Shown: piece after piece, positions 25,407-32,959 of the stretch
How the letters are laid out: each line of letters starts with the position of its first letter
Position numbering within the stretch: position 1 is the stretch's first letter
NCBI RefSeq assembly: GCF_905397375.1
Contig: NZ_CAJPVG010000015.1
Span: 12,436 to 76,435 of the forward strand
Direction: 5' to 3'
DNA: 64,000 nucleotides
Origin: Ralstonia mannitolilytica
Lineage (GTDB): Bacteria > Pseudomonadota > Gammaproteobacteria > Burkholderiales > Burkholderiaceae
Notes under the pieces: model-generated
What the model was told of the DNA's origin: nothing
The model's database searches: none
What the model saw: the letters and a program-made list of their open reading frames with translations, nothing else
Translations under genes and position numbers: made by a program

Positions 25407-26866
25407 GCGATCGGGAAGCCGCCTGGCGCCCGATGGCGCCGGCCACTGCAGCCGCGGGCGCAGACGAAGGCCCGACCGAGCAGATGCTCTATGAGGTCAG
25501 GCGCAAGATCTACCCGCGCGCGGTGACAGGGGCGTTTGCCCGCTGGCGCGTCTGGCTGGTGCTCGCCACGCAGGCCGTCTTCTATGGCTTGCCGTGGTTC
25601 CAGTGGAATGGCCGCCAAGCGGTGCTGTTCGACCTGGGCGCACGGAAGTTCTACCTGTTCGGCCTCGTGCTGTGGCCGCAGGACGTGATCTACCTGACGG
25701 TGCTGCTGGTGCTGTCCGCGCTGGGGCTCTTTCTGTTTACGGCGGTGGCCGGGCGGCTCTTCTGCGGCTATGCGTGTCCGCAGACGGTCTACACCGAAAT
25801 CTTCATGTGGATCGAGCGGCGCATCGAAGGCGACCGCTTCGCCCGCATCCGGCTCGACGGCGAGCGCTGGAGCCTGCGCAAGCTGCGCCTGAAGGCAGCC
25901 AAGCACGCCGCCTGGCTGCTGATCGCGCTATGGACGGGCTTCACCTTCGTCGGCTTCTTCACGCCGATCCGCGAACTGGGCCTGCAGGTGTGGACGCTCT
26001 CGCTCGGGCCGTGGCAAATGTTCTGGATGCTGTTCTACGCCTTCGCCACGTGGGGCAATGCCGGTTTCATGCGCGAGCAGGTGTGCCGCTACATGTGCCC
26101 GTATGCACGCTTCCAGAGCGTGATGGTCGACCGCGACACCTACGTCGTGACCTACGACACGCAGCGCGGCGAACCGCGCGGCAGCCGTTCGCGCAATGCC
26201 GACTTTGCAGCGCAAGGCCTGGGTTCGTGCGTTGACTGCAGCATCTGCGTGCAGGTGTGTCCGACCGGCATCGACATCCGCCAGGGCTTGCAGTACGAGT
26301 GCATCGGGTGTGGTGCCTGCATCGACGCGTGCGATCAGGTCATGGACAAGATGCGCTATCCGCGCGGCCTGATCCGCTACACGTCTGAGCGGGCCATGCT
26401 CGAGGGGCTCAACCCGAAGGAGGCTCGCCGGTACATGCTGCGCCCGCGTGTGCTGGTGTACGCGACCATCATGGTGGTGCTCGTCGCCGGCTTTGTTGCT
26501 GCGCTGGCCATGCGTCAACCGCTCAAGGTGGACGTCATCCGCGATCGCGGTGCGCTCGCGCGCGAAGTGGATGGCGGCAAGATCGAGAACGTCTATCGCC
26601 TCCAATTGATGAACGCTTCCGAGCAGCCGCTGCACGTGACCATTGCCGCAGAAGGGTTGCCGCAACTCGACGTGCAGGGCGCTCGGGGGGAATCCACCAC
26701 GTTGGTGCTGCCTCCCGCAGCCAACCGTCTGCTGCCGGTGCGCGTGCGCCGACCGGCTGATGACACGGCTCCCGGTTCACACAAGATTCAGTTTGTCATC
26801 CACGCAGACAATGACAGCCACAGCCTCGTGCTGCGCGAGCCGTCCAGTTTCATCGTGCCGCGCTGA
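25403..26866 (+). CDS. ccoG: cbb3 oxidase accessory protein CcoG (polyferredoxin)
   Basis: Membrane iron-sulfur protein that acts as a cupric reductase for oxidase assembly in studied bacteria. The 487 residues have about five membrane spans, FCGYACPQTVYTE, and two 4Fe-4S motifs (CVDCSICVQVCP, and CIGCGACIDACD). A C-terminal Ig-like periplasmic domain (about 370-487) follows. The ATG at 25403 overlaps the ccoP stop, so they are translationally coupled. Confidence 0.95.
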   Translation: MSDREAAWRPMAPATAAAGADEGPTEQMLYEVRRKIYPRAVTGAFARWRVWLVLATQAVFYGLPWFQWNGRQAVLFDLGARKFYLFGLVLWPQDVIYLTVLLVLSALGLFLFTAVAGRLFCGYACPQTVYTEIFMWIERRIEGDRFARIRLDGERWSLRKLRLKAAKHAAWLLIALWTGFTFVGFFTPIRELGLQVWTLSLGPWQMFWMLFYAFATWGNAGFMREQVCRYMCPYARFQSVMVDRDTYVVTYDTQRGEPRGSRSRNADFAAQGLGSCVDCSICVQVCPTGIDIRQGLQYECIGCGACIDACDQVMDKMRYPRGLIRYTSERAMLEGLNPKEARRYMLRPRVLVYATIMVVLVAGFVAALAMRQPLKVDVIRDRGALAREVDGGKIENVYRLQLMNASEQPLHVTIAAEGLPQLDVQGARGESTTLVLPPAANRLLPVRVRRPADDTAPGSHKIQFVIHADNDSHSLVLREPSSFIVPR

Positions 26867-26891
26867 GGCGGCATCTCAACAGGAGGCAACG

Positions 26892-27119
26892 ATGCATGCA
26901 ACGCAATCTTCCTCGTCCGCCCGGCCGTGGTGGCGCGAACCCTGGCCGTGGCTCCTGATGGCCGGCCCGTTCGTTGCCATGATCGGCTGCGGCGTGACCA
27001 TCTGGCTGGCGGCATCGCACCCGGATGCGGTGATCCACGACAACGTGGTGCGACGCGGGCTCGTCGTCGAAAAGCCTGTCGCGGTGCCGGTCCATGACGT
27101 TCGCGGAGGCGCTCGATGA
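26892..27119 (+). CDS. ccoH: FixH/CcoH family membrane protein
   Basis: A 75-residue protein with one membrane span (PWPWLLMAGPFVAMIGCGVTIWLA, described as two adjoining hydrophobic stretches) and a periplasmic tail containing HPDAVIHDNVVRRGL. This resembles the short N-terminal part of FixH, needed for cbb3 assembly. It is shorter than classical FixH (about 150-170 residues), lacking most of the periplasmic domain. aggaggc lies 7 bases before the ATG at 26892. It overlaps the next gene by 4 bases (ATGA). Confidence 0.75.
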   Translation: MHATQSSSSARPWWREPWPWLLMAGPFVAMIGCGVTIWLAASHPDAVIHDNVVRRGLVVEKPVAVPVHDVRGGAR

Positions 27120-27370
27120 AGCGTCGGCTGCTGATGTGGATCCTGTGGCCGGCGTTCCTGTGCGCCGCGCTGGCCGAGTTGGTCGTGTTCGCGGTCGTGA
27201 ACCCGGCCGACCTGAGCTTCTTTGGCGAGCAGATCACGGTATCAGACGAGGCCGTTTATACCGTGTCGTTCTTCGTGTTCTGGCTGTTGTGCGGATTGTC
27301 GAGCGCGCTCACGCTGTACGTGTCGCCGGGCATCGGCAAACTCGAAGCGCATGAACACCCGCTCGTGTAA
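27116..27370 (+). CDS. two-span membrane protein of the cco cluster
   Basis: An 84-residue protein with two hydrophobic helices (about residues 7-28 and 47-68) separated by a polar loop containing NPADLSFFGEQITVSDEAVY. It is translationally coupled to the ccoH-like gene by an ATGA overlap, so it probably belongs to oxidase biogenesis. I do not recognise a characterised family and assign no activity. It is convergent with fnr, 24 bases apart. Confidence 0.75.
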   Translation: MKRRLLMWILWPAFLCAALAELVVFAVVNPADLSFFGEQITVSDEAVYTVSFFVFWLLCGLSSALTLYVSPGIGKLEAHEHPLV

Positions 27371-27394
27371 GAGGGGCGGGCGGTGAGTGGCAGC

Positions 27395-28123
27395 TTAGGC
27401 AGCCTGGCCGCTCATCACCTGGCGCAGGCCTGCCAGGTCGATCAGCTTGACGTGGCGTTGGCGGATCTGGATGAGCCCGGCCTCGGCAAAGCGCGAGAAC
27501 AGCCGGCTCACGGTTTCGAGCTTCAGGCCCAGATAGCTGCCCAACTCTTCGCGGCTCATGCGCAGCACAAACTCGGTCGAAGAATAACCGCGCTGCGCCG
27601 AGCGCTTGGAAAGGTTCAGCAGGAACGCCGCCAGCCGTTCTTCCGCGCGCATGGAACCGAGTGTCAGCAGCATCAGGTGATCCTGCGAAATCTCCTTGCT
27701 CATGATGCGCAGGAACTGATGCTGCAGCGAGGGCAGTCGGCGCGAGAGCTGTTGCAGGTCGTCGTAACGCACGACGCACACTTCGGTGTCTTCGAGTGCC
27801 GTGGCGTCCGATACGTGCCGCATCTCGCCAATGCCGTCCAGCCCGACGATCTCGCCCGGCAGATGGAAACCGGTGATCTGGTGCCGCCCGTCTTCGAGCG
27901 TCACATGCGTCTTGAGCGTGCCGAAACGGATGCCATACACCGCTTCGAGCGGCTCGCCGAGCGCGTAGAGCGTCTGTCCTTTCTTGATGCGGATGCGCTC
28001 TTCGACGAGTTCGTCCATTTTGCGCACGTCATCCGAGCTCATTCCCACCGGCAGGCAGATTTGCCCGAGAACGCAGGTGGAACAACGCGAGGCTTGGTCG
28101 GAGAGGGCGATTCGTGTGAGCAC
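27395..28123 (-). CDS. fnr: oxygen-responsive Crp/Fnr regulator
   Basis: Oxygen-sensing transcription factor of the FNR/ANR type; a 4Fe-4S cluster permits dimerisation without oxygen. The 242 residues carry the cluster ligands C14, C17 and C23 at the N-terminus plus C116, a cNMP-type beta-roll (ITGFHLPGEIVGLDGIG) and a C-terminal winged helix. Recognition residues E203, S206 and R207 (LETVSRL) predict TTGAT half-site binding, matching the boxes before ccoI and ccoN. The start is GTG at 28123. The sequence is intact, so it is probably the direct regulator of the adjacent cluster. Confidence 0.95.
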   Translation of the reverse strand: MLTRIALSDQASRCSTCVLGQICLPVGMSSDDVRKMDELVEERIRIKKGQTLYALGEPLEAVYGIRFGTLKTHVTLEDGRHQITGFHLPGEIVGLDGIGEMRHVSDATALEDTEVCVVRYDDLQQLSRRLPSLQHQFLRIMSKEISQDHLMLLTLGSMRAEERLAAFLLNLSKRSAQRGYSSTEFVLRMSREELGSYLGLKLETVSRLFSRFAEAGLIQIRQRHVKLIDLAGLRQVMSGQAA

Positions 28124-28306
28124 AGGGCGCAGTGATTGTGATTATCAGGAGGTCGGGATGAGTAATGCGTTTGGCGCAACTGGCGCCCATTATAGCGGCG
28201 GCCTCCCCGTTATCGGGCAGCTCCCATTCCGTAAAGCGCACGATTTGCCGCGGATTTGTCGCGGTAAAACACCAACCTTGCGCCATATCAAAATTACCTC
28301 AGAAAA

Positions 28307-29047
28307 ATGACGGCGGCTGTCCTCACGAGTGTCTTCCTGATTGCGCTGCTGGGCGGCGTGCATTGCGTGGCGATGTGCGGTGGTATCGCGCTGGCCGCAG
28401 AGCGTGGCGTGGTGGTGCGCGTGGTCTCGCGCCGCCGCCTGTGGTTTGAGCAGGCAGTCATGCATGCCGGACGATTGACCATGTACGGCGTGCTCGGTGC
28501 GGCCATGGGAGCGATGGGTGCAACGGTCTGGCGCCAGCAGTGGCTGCCCATTCAGCGCGGTCTGTTTGCGTTCGCCAGCGCATTGCTGCTTGCCTACGGG
28601 TTGCTGCTGCTTGTGCGATCGGGCGGGGATGCGTGGCGCAGTTCGCGGCTCGAGCGCGTGCTCGGCCGGCTGACCGGCAGCGTATCTGGCGTGGCTGCAG
28701 CTTTGGGTGCCAAGCTGCGCGGGCAACCGCCGCTCGTGCAGCGCTACGTCACCGGCCTGGCATGGGGCCTCGTGCCCTGCGGCATGGTGTACGGCACATT
28801 GGCTGTAGCGTTGTTGGCTGGCAACGCGGCGTCGGGCGCGATCGTCATGCTCGCCTTTGGTGCCGGCACACTGCCCAACCTGCTGTTGATGTCGGGCGTG
28901 GCGGGCTGGGCACGCGAGTTCTCACGCAGGCGCTGGGCGCGCCGCCTGGCCGCCGCCGCCATTGCCGCATTTGGCCTCGCGGGGCTTGCGCGTGCGATGT
29001 GGCTGCCCGAGATGCTTTCTTCACACGGCTTTTGTCTTGTGCTGTAG
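28307..29047 (+). CDS. TauE/SafE-like (DsbD_2-type) membrane protein
   Basis: A 246-residue integral membrane protein with about six hydrophobic spans. The N-terminal motif LLGGVHCVAMCGGIALA and the repeat-like GLAWGLVPCGMVYGTLAVALL are typical of the urease-accessory/cytochrome-biogenesis membrane family near cco genes. The paired Cys-containing motifs suggest metal or thiol handling, so copper or redox supply for cbb3 assembly is plausible but inferred. It is transcribed divergently from fnr. The start ATG at 28307 is weakly supported (agaaaa upstream). Confidence 0.8.
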   Translation: MTAAVLTSVFLIALLGGVHCVAMCGGIALAAERGVVVRVVSRRRLWFEQAVMHAGRLTMYGVLGAAMGAMGATVWRQQWLPIQRGLFAFASALLLAYGLLLLVRSGGDAWRSSRLERVLGRLTGSVSGVAAALGAKLRGQPPLVQRYVTGLAWGLVPCGMVYGTLAVALLAGNAASGAIVMLAFGAGTLPNLLLMSGVAGWAREFSRRRWARRLAAAAIAAFGLAGLARAMWLPEMLSSHGFCLVL

Positions 29048-29544
29048 CCGTTTGAAGCACGGGCCAACCGCCATCCGGCGCAGGGGATGGGCGCTCAAGA
29101 TCTTCCTGGTTGCGGCGCCGCGCGAAATTGCCCTACAATCGACAACAGTTCGACTCGCCAGCCGCGCACATCAACAATGCCAAGCGCGGCGCCCAGCGAT
29201 GCCATCCAGCGCAAAGGCCGCGAGAGGCCGCCCTGGACAGTCGATTCGGGCAAGCCGCCATTCTTCGTTGGCGGCCGCCCGGCGCAGTATCCGCCCCTCG
29301 CGGCGGCGGAAGAAATTGCCCTTGTGGTGCCTGACCGGCACCGGATCAACTCGCTCCTCCGGCCCTATTTTGCGGGCACAGCCACTGCGTTTCGGTGCAA
29401 GGCCCAATGGCGTCATTGGCCCTCGCGCGCCGGGCCCGGGTGGGCAACAGCATTCAGAAATGCCGCGTGCTTCGCGGTGGGACGACAAACCTCAAGCGTG
29501 ACGGCAACCGGCCGCGCGCGAGCAATGACGAGCCGCTCAACCCG
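29048..29544 (+). promoter_or_regulatory. 497-base gene-poor leader before scpB, with promoter candidate
   Basis: No convincing protein is seen here; the open frames are GC-biased shadows. A promoter-like TTGCGG (29110-29115) with TACAAT (29134-29139), 18 bp apart, would give a leader of about 400 nt before scpB. I see no riboswitch I can name and no terminator hairpin. Confidence 0.4.
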
Positions 29545-30417
29545 ATGAATACCCAAGAGGCGAAGATCGTCCTCGAGACCGCGCTGATCTGCGCGCAGGA
29601 CCCGTTGCGAGTCAATGACTTGCGCAAGCTCTTCGACGAGGACGTCTCGGCAGACACGATCCGCGTGCTTCTCGAAGAACTGCGACAGGACTGGCTGAAT
29701 CGCGGTGTGGAGCTCGTTGCGCTGGCCTCCGGCTGGCGCCTGCAGAGCCGCCCCGAGATGCGCGTGTACCTTGATCGCCTGCATCCGGAAAAGCCGCCCA
29801 AGTATTCGCGTGCAGTGATGGAAACGCTGGCGATCATCGCTTACCGCCAGCCCGTTACCAGGGGGGACATCGAAGATATCCGCGGCGTGACGGTCAACAC
29901 GCAGGTCATCAAGCAGATCGAAGACCGCGGCTGGATCGAGGTGATCGGCCATCGTGACGTGCCTGGCCGTCCGGCGCTGTACGCAACCACCAAGCAATTC
30001 CTCGACGACCTGGGCCTGCGTTCGCTCGACGAGCTGCCGCCGCTCGAAGATGCGCGTGCCCAGGCGCAAGCCAGTCTGCTGGAGCAAGGCGCCATCGAGT
30101 TCGACGGTGGCGCGGGCGGCGCGGCTGCAGTGGACGAGCTGACGGCGCTCGTCAACGGGGCGCCGGATGACGGCGCCGCCAACGCGGGCCCGGCGGTCGA
30201 GGCCATCGAGGCGGCCGAATCGTCGGGCGTGGCCGAGGCGGAACAGGCCGTCGCCGAAGCGGTGCCCGAAGCGCAGGCAGAAGCGGAGGCCGCCCATGTG
30301 GCCATGCCGGCCGACGCCGCAGCGCAACCTGAGCCGGAAGTCGATGAAGACACGCCGGTCGACGAACACAAGGCAATGGCGGAGGCACCTTCGGCCCCCG
30401 CCAACGAACACTCTTAA
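29545..30417 (+). CDS. scpB: segregation and condensation protein ScpB
   Basis: Winged-helix partner of the SMC-ScpA condensin. The conserved ScpB core occupies residues 1-175, with ALASGWRLQSRPEM, the diagnostic SRAVMETLAIIAYRQPVTRGDIEDIRGV (given in parts: SRAVMETLAIIAYRQPV, then TRGDIEDIRGV) and GRPALYATTKQFLDDLGL. The C-terminal 115 residues are a low-complexity Ala/Glu-rich tail. The ATG at 29545 (MNTQEAK) is chosen because the family starts there; the frame is open further upstream. rluB follows 57 bases later, the usual order. Confidence 0.93.
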   Translation: MNTQEAKIVLETALICAQDPLRVNDLRKLFDEDVSADTIRVLLEELRQDWLNRGVELVALASGWRLQSRPEMRVYLDRLHPEKPPKYSRAVMETLAIIAYRQPVTRGDIEDIRGVTVNTQVIKQIEDRGWIEVIGHRDVPGRPALYATTKQFLDDLGLRSLDELPPLEDARAQAQASLLEQGAIEFDGGAGGAAAVDELTALVNGAPDDGAANAGPAVEAIEAAESSGVAEAEQAVAEAVPEAQAEAEAAHVAMPADAAAQPEPEVDEDTPVDEHKAMAEAPSAPANEHS

Positions 30418-30474
30418 TGCCGCGCCAGCCGCTCAGTCGGCGCGTGGCCTGAACCCCCAAATTTGAAAGACGTT

Positions 30475-32259
30475 GTGAGCACCGAGCCAGATTCCATGGA
30501 TACACGTATGCCGGCCGACGCCGACGCGCAGCCGCCCCGACAAGAAGGCAGCGACGGCGCCGAATCGTCCGCGCCTCGTCGCAAGGGACTGCGCCGCGGT
30601 CTGCGCAACCTTGTCGCTTCGCGACGCCAGCAGCAGGACAGCCGCCCGGAAGGTGAGGGGGCGGATGCTGCCGCTGCGCCCGATGCCGACCAGTCGGCGC
30701 AGCCGCGCAAGAGCCGCGCGCCGCGCACGCGGAAACCCAAGGAAGCCCCCGCTGAGGTGGCGGCAGCAGAGGGCGCTGCGCAGCCCGAGCCTGCGTCAGC
30801 CGAGGGCCAGGACGAGCGCAGGGGCCCGCGGGGCCGCTTCGGCAAGAACCGCCGTCGCCAGAACGATGGCCAGCAAGGCGCCGAGCGTACCGAGGGCGCG
30901 GCTGGCAAGAACGCGGGCGGCCGCGCCAAGGGGCAAAACCGCAGCGGCAAGCCGCAGGGCAAGGCTGGAGCGCAGAACCAGAACCGCGGCGGCAAGGGCC
31001 CCAAGGGTGTCAAGGGCGCCGAGGATGTCTTCCAGTATGTCATTTCGGGCGCGTATGACTCCGAGACCGACGCGGGCGGCAATCCGCAGCCGCCGAAGGT
31101 CCGGGAGCTCACCGCCGAGGACGACGCCCCCAAGCTGCACAAGATCCTGGCGGATGCCGGCCTGGGCTCGCGCCGCGACATGGAAGACCTGATCCTGCAG
31201 GGCCGTGTTTCCGTGAACGGGCTTCCAGCGCACATCGGTCAGCGTATCCTTCCGACCGATCAGGTGCGGGTCAACGGCAAGCTCATCCAGCGCAAGCTGC
31301 CCAACAAGCCGCCGCGCGTGCTGCTGTACCACAAGCCGGCCGGCGAAATCGTCAGCCAGTCCGATCCGGAAGGCCGTCCGACCGTGTTCGACGCGCTGCC
31401 GCGCATGAAGACCGGCAAGTGGGTCGCCGTTGGTCGCCTGGATTTCAACACCGAAGGGCTGCTGATCTTCACCACCTCCGGCGATATTGCGAACCGTTTC
31501 ATGCACCCGCGGTACGGCGTCGAGCGCGAATACGCGGTGCGCACGCTTGGTGAGCTGACGGAAACCGACCGCCAGAAATTGCTTCACGGCATCCAGCTGC
31601 AGGACGGCGAAGCGAACTTCCTGCGCTGTGTTGACGGCGGCGGCGAGGGTGTCAACCACTGGTATCACGTCGCCTTGACCGAAGGCCGCAACCGCGAAGT
31701 GCGGCGCATGTTCGAGGCGGTCAACCTGACGGTGTCGCGGCTGATCCGCACGCGCTACGGCAGCTTCGTGCTGCCGCGCGGCCTCAAGCGGGGACGCTGG
31801 CAGGAGGTGCCGGCCGAGGACGTGCGTACGCTGATGAGCACGCTAGGCATGAAGGTGCCCGCGGCCGGCTCCGGTGAGCAGAACCGCCAGGGCAATCGTC
31901 GCCGCCAGCCGGCGCCCGTGCTGATGGGGCCGATGTCTTCCGGCTTCACCGGCGAAGCGAACTTCCAGTCGCGCGGCCTCGGGATCGAGAACGGCAACCG
32001 CGCGCTGCCGCCGCAACGCCGGCAGTCCAGCCCCCGGCAGCCTGATCCGATGCAGACCTCGATGGGCTACATCAACGTGGGCGGCCCCACCACGCTGACT
32101 GCGCGCACCCGCATGGGCGGCCGCCCGGACGGGCGCGGCCCAGGCGGGGCGATGCGAGACGGAAACCGCGTGCCAGGCAACAAGCGCCCGGGCGGAAAAG
32201 GCGGCGGCATGCCGAACGGCAACAAGGCTCGCGGCGGCAAACGTGGCGGCAAGCGCTGA
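30475..32259 (+). CDS. rluB: 23S rRNA pseudouridine synthase B (RluB-type)
   Basis: RsuA/RluB/E/F family pseudouridine synthase acting on helix 93 of 23S rRNA. The catalytic core (about residues 215-460) has an S4 RNA-binding domain (KILADAGLGSRRDMEDLI) and the catalytic Asp in VGRLDFNTEGLLIFT. It is flanked by a basic Arg/Gln/Ala-rich N-terminal extension of over 200 residues and a Gly/Arg-rich C-terminal tail. The total of about 594 residues is roughly double the enteric enzyme. The start is uncertain: GTG 30475 (gaaaga upstream), TTG 30463 or ATG 30496. Confidence 0.88.
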   Translation: MSTEPDSMDTRMPADADAQPPRQEGSDGAESSAPRRKGLRRGLRNLVASRRQQQDSRPEGEGADAAAAPDADQSAQPRKSRAPRTRKPKEAPAEVAAAEGAAQPEPASAEGQDERRGPRGRFGKNRRRQNDGQQGAERTEGAAGKNAGGRAKGQNRSGKPQGKAGAQNQNRGGKGPKGVKGAEDVFQYVISGAYDSETDAGGNPQPPKVRELTAEDDAPKLHKILADAGLGSRRDMEDLILQGRVSVNGLPAHIGQRILPTDQVRVNGKLIQRKLPNKPPRVLLYHKPAGEIVSQSDPEGRPTVFDALPRMKTGKWVAVGRLDFNTEGLLIFTTSGDIANRFMHPRYGVEREYAVRTLGELTETDRQKLLHGIQLQDGEANFLRCVDGGGEGVNHWYHVALTEGRNREVRRMFEAVNLTVSRLIRTRYGSFVLPRGLKRGRWQEVPAEDVRTLMSTLGMKVPAAGSGEQNRQGNRRRQPAPVLMGPMSSGFTGEANFQSRGLGIENGNRALPPQRRQSSPRQPDPMQTSMGYINVGGPTTLTARTRMGGRPDGRGPGGAMRDGNRVPGNKRPGGKGGGMPNGNKARGGKRGGKR

Positions 32260-32329
32260 GATGGCGTTGAAGGGCGTTGTGTGCGGAATTCGCCACGGCG
32301 CCCGCCCGAGCAGCCATGGTGGGCAACTT

Positions 32330-32358
32330 TTGCGTTTTGCCACAAGACGCAGTACAAT
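32330..32358 (+). promoter_or_regulatory. sigma70 promoter of rimP-nusA-infB
   Basis: TTGCGT (32330-32335) and TACAAT (32353-32358) are exactly 17 bp apart, placing the transcription start near 32365. The leader before rimP is then about 106 nt and contains the terminator-like structure described next. Strong match by eye. Confidence 0.7.
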
Positions 32359-32389
32359 GCGAGTCTAATCAAAGGTCATCCTGCAGAAG

Positions 32390-32427
32390 ATGGGCGAATG
32401 ATATGGGCGTTGCGCCCATTTTTTTTT
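32390..32427 (+). terminator. attenuator-like terminator in the rimP leader
   Basis: A perfect 7-bp stem atgggcg (32403-32409) / cgcccat (32413-32419) with a 3-nt loop and a nine-T tract (32419-32427) lies between the promoter and rimP. A second copy of the 5' arm, atgggcg (32390-32396), can pair with the same 3' arm, giving two competing hairpins. As the downstream operon encodes NusA, feedback attenuation is plausible but inferred. Confidence 0.8.
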
Positions 32428-32470
32428 GCTTCGGCAGGTTGGCAATACCGGGACATTCTTCAGGAAAAAC

Positions 32471-32959
32471 GTGCATCTGACTGATCTGATTGAGAAAACC
32501 CTCGCCGCCATGGGTTATGAACTGGTGGAAGTGGAACGCGCGCCGGCAGGGTTGCTGCGTGTGTATATCGATCAGGCGGAACGCGGCATCGTCATTGAAG
32601 ATTGCGAAAAAGTGAGCCATCAGCTCACGCGTGTGTTCGAAGTTGAAAATGTCAACTACGAGCGGCTCGAAGTGTCCTCGCCGGGGCTGGACCGCCCGCT
32701 GCGCACACTGGCCGACTTCACGCGTTTCGCAGGCCTCGAGGCCAAGGTGACGCTGCGCCTGCCGGTGGGTGGGCAGAAGAATTTCACGGGAATCGTTCAG
32801 GCTCCGACGGGAGAGCCCGGCCAGGAACGGATCGGCCTCGAATTCGAGGGCAAGGATGGCCCGGCGCTGCTGGAATTCACGCTGTCGGAACTCGACCGCG
32901 CCCGGCTCGTGCCCGTGCTGGACTTCAAAGGAAATCGAAACAAAGGGAACAAGCAATGA
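32471..32959 (+). CDS. rimP: ribosome maturation factor RimP
   Basis: Binds the 30S subunit late in assembly. The 162 residues show the RimP start MHLTDLIEKTLAAMGYELV (initiated at GTG, 32471) and the conserved VEVERAPAGLLRVYID, VSHQLTRVFEVEN and YERLEVSSPGLDRPL segments. A ribosome site (aggaaa) lies 5-6 bases upstream. The stop overlaps the nusA start (ATGA at 32956). Typical two-domain length. Confidence 0.95.
   Translation: MHLTDLIEKTLAAMGYELVEVERAPAGLLRVYIDQAERGIVIEDCEKVSHQLTRVFEVENVNYERLEVSSPGLDRPLRTLADFTRFAGLEAKVTLRLPVGGQKNFTGIVQAPTGEPGQERIGLEFEGKDGPALLEFTLSELDRARLVPVLDFKGNRNKGNKQ

Noticed and set aside
28278..28291. FNR-like site TTGCG-CCAT-ATCAA between fnr and the TauE-like gene
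   Set aside because: One half-site is poor and neither gene has a -10 at the expected distance; kept only as a weak possibility.
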